Assembly (NCBI RefSeq): GCF_028993575.1
Contig: NZ_CP118615.1
Location: 3,782,001-3,846,000 of the forward strand
Length of the DNA: 64,000 bases
From: Micromonospora cathayae
Lineage (GTDB): Bacteria; Actinomycetota; Actinomycetes; Mycobacteriales; Micromonosporaceae
Direction of reading: 5' to 3'
The notes below the pieces were generated by a model. It searched no databases. It was not told where the DNA came from and was given only the letters and a program-made list of their open reading frames with translations. A program made the translations under genes and the position numbers. Positions 18,233 through 27,468 of this stretch are shown one piece after another (position 1 is the stretch's first letter; every line of letters starts with the position of its first letter).

Positions 18233-18799
18233 GTGACCGAGACCCACACCACCGGGGTACGCGGAGACAGCGGTCCGGCCGTCGCCGAACTGGTGGCCGG
18301 TCGGGTGCTCGACGTGCCGGACTTCCCGAAACCGGGCATCGTGTTCAAGGACCTGATGCCGCTGTTTGCCGACGGCGACGTGTTCCGCGAGGTGATCGAC
18401 GGCATCGTGGCCCACCACGGGCGGGAGAACTTCGACGTGGTGGCCGGGATCGAGGCGCGCGGGTTCGTGGTGGCCGCCGCCATCGCGTACGCCACCGGGG
18501 TCGGGGTGGTGCCGGTCCGCAAGGCGGGGAAGCTGCCCCGGGCCACCCACACCGCCTCCTACGCCCTGGAGTACGGCGAGGCCACCCTGGAGGTGCACCA
18601 GGACGCGTTCACCGCCGGGCACCGGGTCCTGGTGGTCGACGACGTGCTGGCCACCGGCGGGACCGCCGAGGCCACCCTCGACCTGGTCGAGCGGGCCGGC
18701 GGCACGGTGGCCGGGTTCACCGTCCTGCTGGAGCTGGGTTTCCTCGGTGGCCGGGCGAAGCTCGCCCCGCGTCCCGTCCATGCCCTGCTGACCGTTTGA
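18233..18799 (+). CDS. apt: adenine phosphoribosyltransferase
   Basis: Purine salvage enzyme: adenine + PRPP to AMP + diphosphate; 188 residues. Type I phosphoribosyltransferase fold with the PRPP loop VLVVDDVLATGGTA and adenine-site features DFPKPGIVFKD and GIEARGFV. GTG 18233 is chosen because AGGGGGA lies about 6 nt upstream and it gives the expected N-terminus; an in-frame ATG at 18188 lies inside the upstream palindrome and would add an improbable basic extension. Placement between secF and rel is conserved in actinobacteria. Confidence 0.94.
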   Translation: MTETHTTGVRGDSGPAVAELVAGRVLDVPDFPKPGIVFKDLMPLFADGDVFREVIDGIVAHHGRENFDVVAGIEARGFVVAAAIAYATGVGVVPVRKAGKLPRATHTASYALEYGEATLEVHQDAFTAGHRVLVVDDVLATGGTAEATLDLVERAGGTVAGFTVLLELGFLGGRAKLAPRPVHALLTV

Positions 18800-18969
18800 T
18801 CCGTCGGCCTGCGGGGTGACCCGGCGCGGGCCGGCCGGGGGAGCGGCACGGGATCGACCCGGCGGGTAGCATTGCCCTTTGCTGACCGGGCGGCCGTGGG
18901 TCACCCGGCCCGGCAGGTCAGCCGTCCGGTGACGGGCGGCTCGTTTCCGGCGAACGGTGAGGGAGGCCG

Positions 18970-21465
18970 GTGTCCCACGATGTCGTTCCTCCGGTGGAGG
19001 GCACGGTGTACCCGACAGGCGACGCGGACAGCTCGACGACCATCGACCGTACCGGTGCCGGGGCAGTGGGTGTGCCGGGTGACGGCGTCGGCCCGGCCGG
19101 CCCCGACGGGGCGGTCCGACCGACGACCGGTGCCCCGGTGACCGGTGCCGCTCTGGCCCCCCTGGTGGATCCAGCTCCGGCCGACGAGTCCGACGCGGCC
19201 TCGGGCGGCGGGTTCCCCACCGGTCGACGGGTCCGGGCCCGCCTGGCCCGGTTCAACGCGCCCTGGCAGACCTCGCAGGTCAGCGAGGTGCTGGAGCCGC
19301 TGATCTCGTGCCACCGGGAGAACCACCCGAAGGCCGACGCCCGGCTGCTCCAGCGCGCCTTCGACATGGCCGCCCGCTGGCACTCCGGGCAGTACCGCAA
19401 GTCCGGTGACCCCTACATCACCCACCCGCTGGCGGTCGCCACCATCCTGGGCAACCTGGGCATGGACACCACCACGCTGGTGGCGGCGCTGCTGCACGAC
19501 ACCATCGAGGACACCGAGTACACCCTGGACCAGATGAAGACCGACTTCGGCGGCGAGGTGGCGCTGCTGGTCGACGGGGTGACCAAGCTCGACAAGGTCA
19601 AGCTCGGCGACGCCGCCAAGGCGGAGACCATCCGCAAGATGGTGGTGGCGATGGCGAAGGACCCGCGGGTGCTGGTCATCAAGCTCGCCGACCGGCTGCA
19701 CAACATGCGTACGCTCTCCTTCCTGCCCGCGCCGAAGCGGGAGCAGAAGGCGAAGGAGACGCTGGAGATCCTCGCCCCGCTGGCGCACCGCCTCGGTATG
19801 AACACCATCAAGTGGGAGCTGGAGGACCTCGCCTTCGGCACCCTGTTCCCGAAGCGGTACGAGGAGATCCAGCGGCTGATCGGCGAGCACCAGCCGCAGC
19901 GGGAGGCGCTGCTGCGCCAGGTCACCCAGAAGGTGCAGACCGACCTGAAGGCCGCCAAGATCAAGGCGGAGACCACCGGCCGGCCGAAGCACCTGTACTC
20001 GATCTACCAGAAGATGATCGTGCGGGGCCGCGACTTCAACGACATCTACGACCTGGTCGGGGTACGGATCCTGGTCGACACGGTGCGGGACTGCTACGCC
20101 GCGCTGGGCGTGATCCACGCGAACTGGCAGCCGGTGCCGGGCCGGTTCAAGGACTACATCGCGATGCCCAAGTTCAACATGTACCAGTCGTTGCACACGA
20201 CGGTCATCGGGCCCACCGGCAAGCCGGTCGAGATGCAGATCCGCACGTACGCGATGCACCGCACCGCCGAGTTCGGCATCGCCGCGCACTGGAAGTACAA
20301 GGAGCACAAGGGCACCCAGATCGTCGGCCCGCCCGCGCACATCGACGAGATGACCTGGCTGCGCCAACTGCTGGACTGGCAGCGGGAGGCCGCCGACCCG
20401 AGCGAGTTCCTCGACGCGCTGCGCTTCGACCTGTCCAGCCAGGAGGTGTACGTCTTCACCCCGAAGGGTGACGTCATCCCGCTGCCGACCGGGTCGACGC
20501 CGGTGGACTTCGCGTACGCGGTACACACCGAGGTCGGGCACAAGTGCATCGGGGCGCGGGTCAACGGCAAGCTGGTGCCCCTCGAATCGACGCTGTCCAA
20601 CGGCGACGTGATCGAGATCTTCACCTCGAAGTCCGACACCGCCGGCCCCACCCAGGACTGGCTGGGCTTCGTCAAGAGCCCCCGGGCCCGTACCAAGATC
20701 CGCCAGTACTTCAACAAGGAACGGCGTGAGGAGGCGATCGAGGCCGGCAAGGACGCGATCGTCAAGGCGATGCGCAAGCAGGGCATGCCGTTGCAGCGGA
20801 TGCTCACCCCGGACGCGCTGATGACCATCGCCCGGGACCTGCACCTGGCCGACGTCGCCTCGCTCTACGCCGCCGTCGGCGACAGCCAGGTCTCCGCGCA
20901 GTCCGTGGTGCAGAAGCTGATGGCCACGTACGGCGGCGAGGAGGGCGCGGTCGAGGACATCGCCGAGACCGCCGTGGCGACCCGTCCGCCGCGCAGCCGG
21001 GCCGCCAGCCACGACCCGGGCGTGGTGGTCCGGGGGGTCAGCGACGTCTGGATCAAGCTGGCCCGGTGCTGCACGCCGGTGCCGCCGGACACCGTCTTCG
21101 GGTTCGTCACCCGCTCCGGCGGGGTGAGCGTGCACCGGGACGACTGCGCCAACGCCGAGGACCTCAAGGCGCAGCAGGAGCGGGTGGTCGAGGTGAGCTG
21201 GAAGCTCACCAGCGCGTCGACGTTCCTGGTGGCGATCCAGGTGGAGGCCCTCGACCGGCACAAGCTGCTGGCCGACGTGACCCGGGTGCTCTCCGAGGAG
21301 CGGGTGAACATCCTCTCCGCCACGGTCACCACCACCCGGGACCGGGTGGCGGTGAGCCGGTTCAGCTTCGAGATGGCCGACCCGAAGCACCTGGGCCACC
21401 TGCTGGCCGCGGTCCGCAAGGTCGACGGTGTCTTCGACGCGTACCGGGTCACCTCGGGCGCCTGA
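18970..21465 (+). CDS. rel: bifunctional (p)ppGpp synthetase/hydrolase Rel
   Basis: Stringent-response enzyme that makes and degrades (p)ppGpp; 831 residues. A Gly/Ala-rich N-terminal extension of about 80 residues precedes the HD hydrolase domain with intact HDTIEDT (about 177-183), the synthetase domain with [10 protein letters not shown] (the RxKD form of bifunctional Rel, not the ExDD form of E. coli RelA) and YQSLHTTV, a TGS domain (about 490-550, [14 protein letters not shown]), a helical and zinc-finger region ([10 protein letters not shown]) and a C-terminal ACT domain. GTG 18970 follows GGGAGG by a short 3-4 nt spacer. A perfect hairpin terminates the gene. Confidence 0.96.
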   Translation: MSHDVVPPVEGTVYPTGDADSSTTIDRTGAGAVGVPGDGVGPAGPDGAVRPTTGAPVTGAALAPLVDPAPADESDAASGGGFPTGRRVRARLARFNAPWQTSQVSEVLEPLISCHRENHPKADARLLQRAFDMAARWHSGQYRKSGDPYITHPLAVATILGNLGMDTTTLVAALLHDTIEDTEYTLDQMKTDFGGEVALLVDGVTKLDKVKLGDAAKAETIRKMVVAMAKDPRVLVIKLADRLHNMRTLSFLPAPKREQKAKETLEILAPLAHRLGMNTIKWELEDLAFGTLFPKRYEEIQRLIGEHQPQREALLRQVTQKVQTDLKAAKIKAETTGRPKHLYSIYQKMIVRGRDFNDIYDLVGVRILVDTVRDCYAALGVIHANWQPVPGRFKDYIAMPKFNMYQSLHTTVIGPTGKPVEMQIRTYAMHRTAEFGIAAHWKYKEHKGTQIVGPPAHIDEMTWLRQLLDWQREAADPSEFLDALRFDLSSQEVYVFTPKGDVIPLPTGSTPVDFAYAVHTEVGHKCIGARVNGKLVPLESTLSNGDVIEIFTSKSDTAGPTQDWLGFVKSPRARTKIRQYFNKERREEAIEAGKDAIVKAMRKQGMPLQRMLTPDALMTIARDLHLADVASLYAAVGDSQVSAQSVVQKLMATYGGEEGAVEDIAETAVATRPPRSRAASHDPGVVVRGVSDVWIKLARCCTPVPPDTVFGFVTRSGGVSVHRDDCANAEDLKAQQERVVEVSWKLTSASTFLVAIQVEALDRHKLLADVTRVLSEERVNILSATVTTTRDRVAVSRFSFEMADPKHLGHLLAAVRKVDGVFDAYRVTSGA

Positions 21466-21473
21466 GCAAAGCG

Positions 21474-21509
21474 AAAGGGGCCCGCCGGCAGCTGCCGGCG
21501 GGCCCCTTT
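21474..21509 (+). terminator. 36-nt perfect palindrome, convergent terminator rel / cyclophilin
   Basis: Arms AAAGGGGCCCGCCGGCAG (21474-21491) and its exact reverse complement (21492-21509), preceded by A-rich and followed by CCCCTTTG. It sits between the rel stop and the end of the minus-strand cyclophilin gene and can terminate both strands. Confidence 0.85.
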
Positions 21510-21528
21510 GTCGGGTCGGGTCAGCGGA

Positions 21529-22365
21529 TCACTTCTGGATCTCGCTCATGGTGATCTTCTTGATGATGGTCTCCGTCTTCGGGTGACCACCCCCGGCCTG
21601 CTGGGCGAACGCGTTGTCGTGCCCGGCCGCGCCGACCTTCTTCACGATGTCCATGCCCTCGGTGATCTTCCCGAGCACGGTGTAGGCCGGGTCGAGCTGC
21701 GAGTCGCCGTACACGATGAAGAACTGGCTGCCGGTGCTGCCCGGCTGCCCGGAGTTGGCCATCGCGATGACGCCCTCCGGGTACGGGGGGCGCTCGTCGG
21801 TGGGCAGGTTCTCCTCGGCGAACCGGTACTGCGGGCCGCCGGTGCCGTCGGTGTCCCGGTAGCCCTTGCCGGTGGCGCTCGGGTCACCGCACTGCAGCAC
21901 CTTGAGCCCCTCGGTCACCAGCCGGTGGCACTTCGTGTTGTCGAAGAAGTTCTTGCTGGCCAGGTGGGTGAAGCTGGCCGCCGTGCAGGGCACGTCGGCG
22001 AGGTTGAGCCGGGCGGTGATCGGGCCCAGGTTGGTGTCGATGGTCATCGTCTGGGTGCCCACGTTCGGCTGCTGCGTCCCGGGCAGGCCGACGTCCTTGG
22101 TCTGCGGGGTCCGCTGCTCGGCCGGGGCCTCGTTCCACACGCAGAGGGACGTACCGGACGCGGCGGTGGTGTCGGTGGCCTTGTCGTCGTCACCGAGGCT
22201 CGCGACGAGCCACACCGTGCCGGCGACGACGAGCAGCAGGGCCGCCCCGGCTCCGACGATCGCCTGAACCTGCCGGCGCTTACGGGCCCTGGCCGCACGC
22301 TCGGCCATCTCCCGCTCGAGTCGGGCCCGCGCCGCCGCGCGCTGCCGCTCTTTCGTGGACGTCAC
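21529..22365 (-). CDS. membrane-anchored cyclophilin-type peptidyl-prolyl isomerase (1)
   Basis: Peptidyl-prolyl cis-trans isomerase, 278 residues: short basic cytoplasmic N-terminus, one membrane helix (about 34-54), Thr/Asp linker, then an extracytoplasmic cyclophilin domain (about 100-278) with FFDNTKCHRLV, GTGGPQYRFAEEN, IAMANSGQPGSTGSQFFI and YTVLGKITEGMD. Extra Cys residues (SLCVWNEAP, PCTAASF, KCHRL, LQCGD) may form disulfides outside the cell. GTG 22365 is 5 nt after GAGGAG; GTG 22371 overlaps that site. It probably assists folding of exported proteins. A paralogue lies just upstream on the same strand. Confidence 0.9.
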   Translation of the reverse strand: MTSTKERQRAAARARLEREMAERAARARKRRQVQAIVGAGAALLLVVAGTVWLVASLGDDDKATDTTAASGTSLCVWNEAPAEQRTPQTKDVGLPGTQQPNVGTQTMTIDTNLGPITARLNLADVPCTAASFTHLASKNFFDNTKCHRLVTEGLKVLQCGDPSATGKGYRDTDGTGGPQYRFAEENLPTDERPPYPEGVIAMANSGQPGSTGSQFFIVYGDSQLDPAYTVLGKITEGMDIVKKVGAAGHDNAFAQQAGGGHPKTETIIKKITMSEIQK

Positions 22366-22432
22366 GGTCACTCCTCGTCATGTATGTCGGCGGCCCGCTG
22401 CCGCTTCTGGTGGGTCGGGTGGGGCGCTCCGG

Positions 22433-23317
22433 TCAGCCGGCGCTCGGCGAGGCCGACGGCGCACCGGCCGCCGGGCTGCTCGGCGCGGGGGCCGGCTCCG
22501 GCGCCGTTGCCGGCTCGCCGACGGTGAGGCTCTGGATCACCACGTCGGTCTTCGGCTTGACCTTCGCCCCGGAACCATTGTCCACGGTCTCGAGCTTGCC
22601 GACCTTCTCGACCACGTCGAGCCCGCCGGTGACCTTCCCGATCACGGAATAGGCCGGCTGAGCCGGGTTGGCGTCCTTGAAGAAGATCAGGAACTGGCTG
22701 CCGTTGGCGCCCGGCGGGTTGGCGATCATCGCCACGGTGCCCTTCGGGTACGCGGGCGGCTGACCGGCCGCCGGGCTGGGCGACGGGGCGGCCGGGACGT
22801 TCTCGTCGTAGAACGTGTAGGTGGGGCCGCCCAGGTCGGTGCCGCTGGGGTCGCCGCAGCGCAGCGCGCCCTCGGTGGTGATCTCGTGGCAGGTGGTGTT
22901 GTCGTAGAACGACCGGCTGGCCAGGTGGGCGATGCTCGCGGCGGCGCACGGCGCGGCGGCCAGGTCCAGCTCGACGGTGATCGGGCCGCCCTGGTTGGTG
23001 GTGACCGTCATCGGCCGGGTGCCGGAGGTGGGCAGCCCCTTGGTCTCCGGGGTACCGACGTCCTTGAGGTTGGCGTTGCCCTCGGTGTTCTGCGGGGTCC
23101 ACGCGCAGACGTCCGGTGCGGCCTGGTTGTCCTCCGGGTCGCGGTCGAAGCCGCCGAGGGCCCACACCGAGCCGACCACGATCAGGACGAGCACCACCGC
23201 GGCACCGACGCCGGCCTGGATCTGCCGGCGACGCTTCACCCGGGCCGCCCGGCGGGCCATCTGCCGGTCGAGCTTCTCCCGTGCCAGCTTGCGCTGCCGG
23301 TCCCTGCTGGAAGCCAC
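22433..23317 (-). CDS. membrane-anchored cyclophilin-type peptidyl-prolyl isomerase (2)
   Basis: Paralogue of the downstream gene; 294 residues with the same plan: basic N-terminus, membrane helix (about 37-57), linker, extracytoplasmic cyclophilin domain (FYDNTTCHEIT, GTDLGGPTYTFYDEN, VAMIANPPGANGSQFLIF, YSVIGKVTGGLD). A Pro/Ser insert lies inside the domain (AAPSPSPAAGQPP) and the C-terminal 35 residues are Pro/Ala/Ser-rich. GTG 23317 is preceded by AAGGGGAG at a good distance; an in-frame ATG at 23419 would add a basic, Cys-containing non-conserved extension. A 67-bp gap separates the pair. Confidence 0.88.
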   Translation of the reverse strand: MASSRDRQRKLAREKLDRQMARRAARVKRRRQIQAGVGAAVVLVLIVVGSVWALGGFDRDPEDNQAAPDVCAWTPQNTEGNANLKDVGTPETKGLPTSGTRPMTVTTNQGGPITVELDLAAAPCAAASIAHLASRSFYDNTTCHEITTEGALRCGDPSGTDLGGPTYTFYDENVPAAPSPSPAAGQPPAYPKGTVAMIANPPGANGSQFLIFFKDANPAQPAYSVIGKVTGGLDVVEKVGKLETVDNGSGAKVKPKTDVVIQSLTVGEPATAPEPAPAPSSPAAGAPSASPSAG

Positions 23318-23604
23318 CCGCGCTCCCCTTCCTCTACCCTGGTCGTCATGGCGGACGGGCGCCGGTGCGCCCCGTCGTGCGCCGGTGCGCGTTCCTGGTG
23401 CGCACGTGCGCCACGCCACACGCCCGCCAGAGTGTACGGGTACCGACTGGGAATGTGGTGTACCAGGTCGGTCACCGGGGTTTATCGTCGGCTCTCACTG
23501 CCCGCGTCGGTGGGCCCACCCGGGGTGGCCGCGCCGTGGTCATGGTGTCCGCCCGGCTAGGCTGCTGCGAGAGGTACGACACCGACGACGAAAGGGGAGC
23601 GGAC

Positions 23605-24321
23605 GTGTTCGTGGCCGGCTTTCCCGCGGACGCCTTCGGCACCAACTGCTACGTGGTCGCCACCGCGCCGGGGGAGCAGTGCGTGGTCGTCGACCCGGGC
23701 ATCGGGGTGGTCGACCGGCTCGACGCCCTGCTGGCCGAGCACCGTCTGCATCCGGCCGCCGTGCTGCTCACCCACGGCCATCTCGACCACACCTTCTCGG
23801 TCGCCCCGGTCTGCGGCGCGCGGGGCATCACCGCGTACGTCCACCCGGCCGACCTGGAGCTGCTCGCCGACCCCGGCAAGGCCCTCTCCATGGACCTCAG
23901 CCAGCTCTTCGGGGGTCGCCTGCCGTACAGCGAGCCGGAGGACGTCGCCGAGCTGACCGACGGCGCGACCCTGGCCCTGGCCGGGCTGGAGATCACCGTC
24001 GACCACGCCCCGGGCCATACCGGCGGGTCGGTGCTGTTCCGGTTGCCCGGCGCCGGCTCGCCCTTCGAGGCGGAGCAGATCTGCCTCTCCGGTGACGTGC
24101 TGTTCGCCGGCTCGATCGGCCGTACCGACCTGTGGGGCGGCAGCATGCCCGCGATGGTGACCAGCCTCCGGGAGAAGATCCTCCCGCTGGCCGACGACAC
24201 CGTCGTGCTGCCCGGCCACGGCCCCGCGACCACCATCGGTCGGGAGCGCGCGAGCAACCCGTACCTCATCGAGGTCGCCGGTGACGGCGGCGCGCGCCCG
24301 GCACCCACCCGCGGCTGGTAG
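23605..24321 (+). CDS. MBL-fold metallo-hydrolase (glyoxalase II-like)
   Basis: A 238-residue metallo-beta-lactamase-fold hydrolase with the zinc motif THGHLDH (His57, His59, Asp61, His62), a further metal-site His in HAPGHTGGS, the bridging Asp in LSGDVLFAGSIGRTD and the final His in PGHGPATT. Glyoxalase II-like enzymes hydrolyse thioesters, but the true substrate is unknown. GTG 23605 has AAAGGGGAG 6 nt upstream. A TAGGCT -10-like element lies near 23557. It is immediately upstream of hisS, a placement conserved in actinobacteria including mycobacteria. Confidence 0.88.
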   Translation: MFVAGFPADAFGTNCYVVATAPGEQCVVVDPGIGVVDRLDALLAEHRLHPAAVLLTHGHLDHTFSVAPVCGARGITAYVHPADLELLADPGKALSMDLSQLFGGRLPYSEPEDVAELTDGATLALAGLEITVDHAPGHTGGSVLFRLPGAGSPFEAEQICLSGDVLFAGSIGRTDLWGGSMPAMVTSLREKILPLADDTVVLPGHGPATTIGRERASNPYLIEVAGDGGARPAPTRGW

Positions 24322-24397
24322 TACCCCGCCCGCGCGGCGCGCGGGCCTCTCGACGTCACCCGGCACGCGGCGCGTCCCGGGAGTTCAAGGAGCATCG

Positions 24398-25729
24398 ATG
24401 AGCAAGCCCACGCCCATCTCCGGGTTCCCGGAGTGGACGCCGTCCCAGCGCATGATCGAGCAGTACGTGCTGGACCGGCTCCGCGACACCTTCGAGCTGT
24501 ACGGCTTCGCCCCGCTGGAGACCCGCGCGGTGGAGCCGCTGGACCAGCTGCTGCGCAAGGGGGAGACCTCCAAGGAGGTCTACGTGATCCGCCGGCTGCA
24601 CGAGGAGGAGGGCGCCGCCCCGGCCGCCGACGACACCCTCGGCCTGCACTTCGACCTGACCGTGCCGTTCGCCCGGTACGTGCTGGAGAACGCCGGGAAG
24701 CTCCAGTTCCCGTTCCGCCGCTACCAGATCCAGAAGGTGTGGCGGGGCGAGCGCCCGCAGGAGGGCCGCTACCGGGAGTTCCTCCAGGCCGACATCGACA
24801 TCGTGGACCGGGACACCCTGGCCGCGCACCACGAGGCGGAGATGCCGCTGGTGATCGGGGACGCCCTGCGCGGCCTGCCGATCCCGCCGGTGACCATCCA
24901 GGTCAACAACCGCAAGGTCTGCGAGGGCTTCTACCTCGGCCTGGGGCTGACCGACCCGGAGGCGGCGCTGCGCGCGGTGGACAAGCTCGACAAGATCGGC
25001 CCGGACCGGGTGGCCGCGCTGCTCGGCGAGACCGCCGGGGCGACCGAGACCCAGGCGCGGGCCTGCCTGGACCTGGCGGCGATCTCCGCGCCGGACGCCT
25101 CGTTCGCCGCCCGGGTCCGGGCGCTCGGGGTGTCCCACCCGCTGCTGGACGAGGGGATCGAGGAGCTGACCCGGGTGGTGGAGACCGCGGCGGCGCACGC
25201 CCCCGGGCTCTGCGTGGCCGACCTGCGGATCGCCCGGGGGCTGGACTACTACACCGGCACGGTCTACGAGACCCAGTTGCAGGGCTTCGAGCGGTTCGGC
25301 TCGATCTGCTCCGGCGGCCGGTACGACAACCTGGCCAGCTCGGGGGCGAACCGGTTCCCGGGGGTGGGCATCTCGATCGGGGTGAGCCGGCTGCTGGGCC
25401 TGCTGTTCGGGGCCGACCGGCTCACCGTGTCGCGCAGCGTGCCGACCTGCGTGCTGGTGGCGGTCCCGACCGAGGAGCGGCGGGCGGAGACGGACCGGAT
25501 CGCCCAGGCGTTGCGCGGGCGGGGCGTCCCGTGCGAGGTGTCGCCGACGGCCGCGAAGTTCGGCAAGCAGATCCGGTACGCCGAGCGGCGCGGCATCCCG
25601 TACGTCTGGTTCCCCGGGGTCGACGGGGCTCCGGACGAGGTGAAGGACATCCGGACGGGTGAGCAGGTCAGCGCCGCCGCGGGGGAGTGGACGCCACCCC
25701 GGGCGGACCTGAAACCGCTGGTGGGCTGA
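24398..25729 (+). CDS. hisS: histidyl-tRNA synthetase
   Basis: Class II aminoacyl-tRNA synthetase charging tRNA-His; 443 residues. Motif 1 region (MIEQYVLDRLRDTFELYGF), motif 2 (FRRYQIQKVWRGERPQEGRYREF), the His-binding RGLDYYTGTVYE and motif 3 (GISIGVSRLLGLL) are present, followed by the C-terminal anticodon-binding domain (about 345-435). ATG 24398 follows CAAGGAG by 7 nt. The open frame continues upstream but overlaps the MBL gene and is not conserved. Confidence 0.96.
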   Translation: MSKPTPISGFPEWTPSQRMIEQYVLDRLRDTFELYGFAPLETRAVEPLDQLLRKGETSKEVYVIRRLHEEEGAAPAADDTLGLHFDLTVPFARYVLENAGKLQFPFRRYQIQKVWRGERPQEGRYREFLQADIDIVDRDTLAAHHEAEMPLVIGDALRGLPIPPVTIQVNNRKVCEGFYLGLGLTDPEAALRAVDKLDKIGPDRVAALLGETAGATETQARACLDLAAISAPDASFAARVRALGVSHPLLDEGIEELTRVVETAAAHAPGLCVADLRIARGLDYYTGTVYETQLQGFERFGSICSGGRYDNLASSGANRFPGVGISIGVSRLLGLLFGADRLTVSRSVPTCVLVAVPTEERRAETDRIAQALRGRGVPCEVSPTAAKFGKQIRYAERRGIPYVWFPGVDGAPDEVKDIRTGEQVSAAAGEWTPPRADLKPLVG

Positions 25730-25752
25730 GCCGGTTACTCGCGCGTACGGGT

Positions 25753-25792
25753 TAGAGTCCCTACGGTGGCGTAAGTTACGCCACCGTAGGGA
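25753..25792 (+). promoter_or_regulatory. promoter and 35-nt palindromic operator of the acyl-ACP desaturase
   Basis: A TAGAGT -10-like hexamer (25753-25758) runs into a perfect palindrome: arms TCCCTACGGTGGCGTAA (25758-25774) and TTACGCCACCGTAGGGA (25776-25792) around a single central G. The expected transcription start lies inside it and the right arm runs into the GGGAGAAAG ribosome-binding region. This geometry fits a dimeric repressor, for example a TetR-type lipid sensor; the regulator is not encoded nearby. Confidence 0.7.
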
Positions 25793-25802
25793 GAAAGAAC
25801 TC

Positions 25803-26744
25803 GTGACCGCCAGCACCGTACTCAGCCAGACCGCGCTGCTCCTCGAACTCGAGTCCGTCGTCGAGAAGAACCTGAACCGCCACCTCGGCGTGGCGAAGGA
25901 GTGGTTCCCGCACGAGTACGTGCCGTGGAGCGAGGGACGCACCTTCGACGGCCCGCTCGGTGGCGAGGCGTGGTCGCCGCAGGACTCGACGATTCCCGAG
26001 GTGGCCCGGACGGCGCTGATCGTCAACCTGCTCACCGAGGACAACCTCCCCTCGTACCACCACCAGATCGCGACCCTGTTCGGGCCGGACGGGGCCTGGG
26101 GGACCTGGGTGGGGCGGTGGACGGCGGAGGAGGGCCGGCACGGCACCGCGATCCGCGACTACCTCACGGTGACCCGGGCGGTGGACCCGGTGGCCCTGGA
26201 GCGGGCCCGGATGGTGCACATGACGGCCGGCTACTCCAACAACCACGACGACGAGGTGCTGCACACCCTGGCGTACGTGTCGTTCCAGGAGTTGGCCACC
26301 CGGATCTCGCACCGCAACACCGGCAAGCTCACCGGCGACCCGAGATGCGAGGCGCTGCTGGCCAAGGTGGCGGCGGACGAGAACCTGCACATGGTCTTCT
26401 ACCGCAACCTGCTGGCCGCCGCGTTCGAGCTGGCCCCCGGTCAGGCGATGCGCGCGGTGGCCGACGTGCTGACCGACTTCCAGATGCCCGGCGTCGGCAT
26501 CGACGGTTTCGCCCGCAAGTCGGTGGCGATCGCCCTGGCCGGCATCTACGACCTGCGTCAGCACCGCGACGACGTGGTGGTCCCGGTGCTGCGGCAGTGG
26601 GACGTGTTCAACGTCTCCGGGCTGGACGCCGACGGTGAGAAGGCCCGGGAGCTGATCGCCACCCACCTCGACGACCTGGAGCGGGCGGCGTCCCGGTTCG
26701 AGGAGAAGCGCGACGCCCGCGCGGCCCGACTCGCCGCCCGCTGA
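25803..26744 (+). CDS. soluble acyl-ACP desaturase (di-iron, DesA family)
   Basis: A 313-residue member of the plant-type/mycobacterial DesA stearoyl-ACP desaturase family, which inserts a cis double bond into ACP-bound acyl chains using O2 and ferredoxin. The carboxylate-bridged di-iron ligands are all visible: Glu in TEDNLPSYH (near 79), EE-x-x-H in WTAEEGRHG, Glu in FQELATR and E-x-x-H in DENLHM. GTG 25803 has a GGGAGAAAG ribosome-binding site. It appears monocistronic and tightly regulated through the palindrome over its promoter. It is distinct from the membrane desaturase at 44.5 kb. Confidence 0.92.
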   Translation: MTASTVLSQTALLLELESVVEKNLNRHLGVAKEWFPHEYVPWSEGRTFDGPLGGEAWSPQDSTIPEVARTALIVNLLTEDNLPSYHHQIATLFGPDGAWGTWVGRWTAEEGRHGTAIRDYLTVTRAVDPVALERARMVHMTAGYSNNHDDEVLHTLAYVSFQELATRISHRNTGKLTGDPRCEALLAKVAADENLHMVFYRNLLAAAFELAPGQAMRAVADVLTDFQMPGVGIDGFARKSVAIALAGIYDLRQHRDDVVVPVLRQWDVFNVSGLDADGEKARELIATHLDDLERAASRFEEKRDARAARLAAR

Positions 26745-26814
26745 GGGGGCGGGGGCGGGCTCCGGCCGGCTCTGGTAGCGGAGGGGGCCGCCGCCCGACA
26801 GCGCCGGTCGGGGA

Positions 26815-26850
26815 CGGGCCCGACCGGCAGTGGTCCTGCCGTCGGGCCGG
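26815..26850 (+). terminator. hairpin between convergent desaturase and thioesterase genes
   Basis: Arms GGCCCGACCGGCAG (26817-26830) and CTGCCGTCGGGCC (26836-26848) pair with one bulged base around TGGTC. It lies in the 149-bp gap between converging genes. Confidence 0.6.
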
Positions 26851-26893
26851 ACCCGCCGTGCCGTCCGGTGCGGCGGCGGTCGTGCCGGCCGGG

Positions 26894-27412
26894 TCAGGCG
26901 GGGGAGTGGGCCAGGTCGAACAGCAGACAGCTCGACGTGGCGTGGGCGACCAGGCGGCCGGCCGCGTCGGTCAGCCGGGCCTCGGCGAGGGCGGTCCGTC
27001 GCCCGCGTTGCAGCACGGTGCCCTCGCAGCGCAGCGTGCCCGATGCCACGGTGACCGCGCGGAGGAACTTCACGTTCAGGTCGAGCGAGGTGTAGCCGAC
27101 GCCGGCGGGGAGCGTGGTGTGCACGGCGCACGCGGCGGCGGTGTCGAGCAACGTCGAGATGACCCCGCCGTGCACGGTGCCCAGCGGGTTGTAGTGGAAC
27201 TCCTGTGGGGTCAGCTCGACGGCCACCCAACCCTCGGCGACGTCCATCCGGGCCATGTCCATCAGGTGCATGACCGGTGGCGCGGCCAGCTCGCCAGCGA
27301 TCATCGCCTGGAGCAGTTCGAGACCGCCGCGTCGGCCGACGTGGGCGGCGTTGGCGGCCGGGTCCGACCAGGAGAAGGTACGGCTGCGTGTCGGGTCCTG
27401 GGTCTGTGTCAC
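26894..27412 (-). CDS. PaaI/hotdog-fold thioesterase
   Basis: A 172-residue hotdog-fold protein of the PaaI family, which hydrolyses acyl- or aryl-CoA thioesters. The catalytic region LGTVHGGVISTLLDTAAACA is followed by YTSLDLNVKFLRAV and GRRTALAEARLTD, typical of this fold. GTG 27412 is taken as the start (residues TQTQDPTRS follow); an ATG at 27448 in the same frame lies in the divergent promoter region. It is transcribed away from an HxlR regulator 56 bp away, which probably controls it. Confidence 0.85.
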   Translation of the reverse strand: MTQTQDPTRSRTFSWSDPAANAAHVGRRGGLELLQAMIAGELAAPPVMHLMDMARMDVAEGWVAVELTPQEFHYNPLGTVHGGVISTLLDTAAACAVHTTLPAGVGYTSLDLNVKFLRAVTVASGTLRCEGTVLQRGRRTALAEARLTDAAGRLVAHATSSCLLFDLAHSPA

Positions 27413-27468
27413 GGACCCAGCCTGGCAGCGCGTTGCTGCGTCTGTCAACGAGACCTAGCCTGGTCGGT

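Noticed and set aside
23349..23460. Possible small Cys-rich plus-strand protein upstream of the MBL gene
   Set aside because: No ribosome-binding site, composition follows random high-GC sequence, and it overlaps the divergent promoter region.
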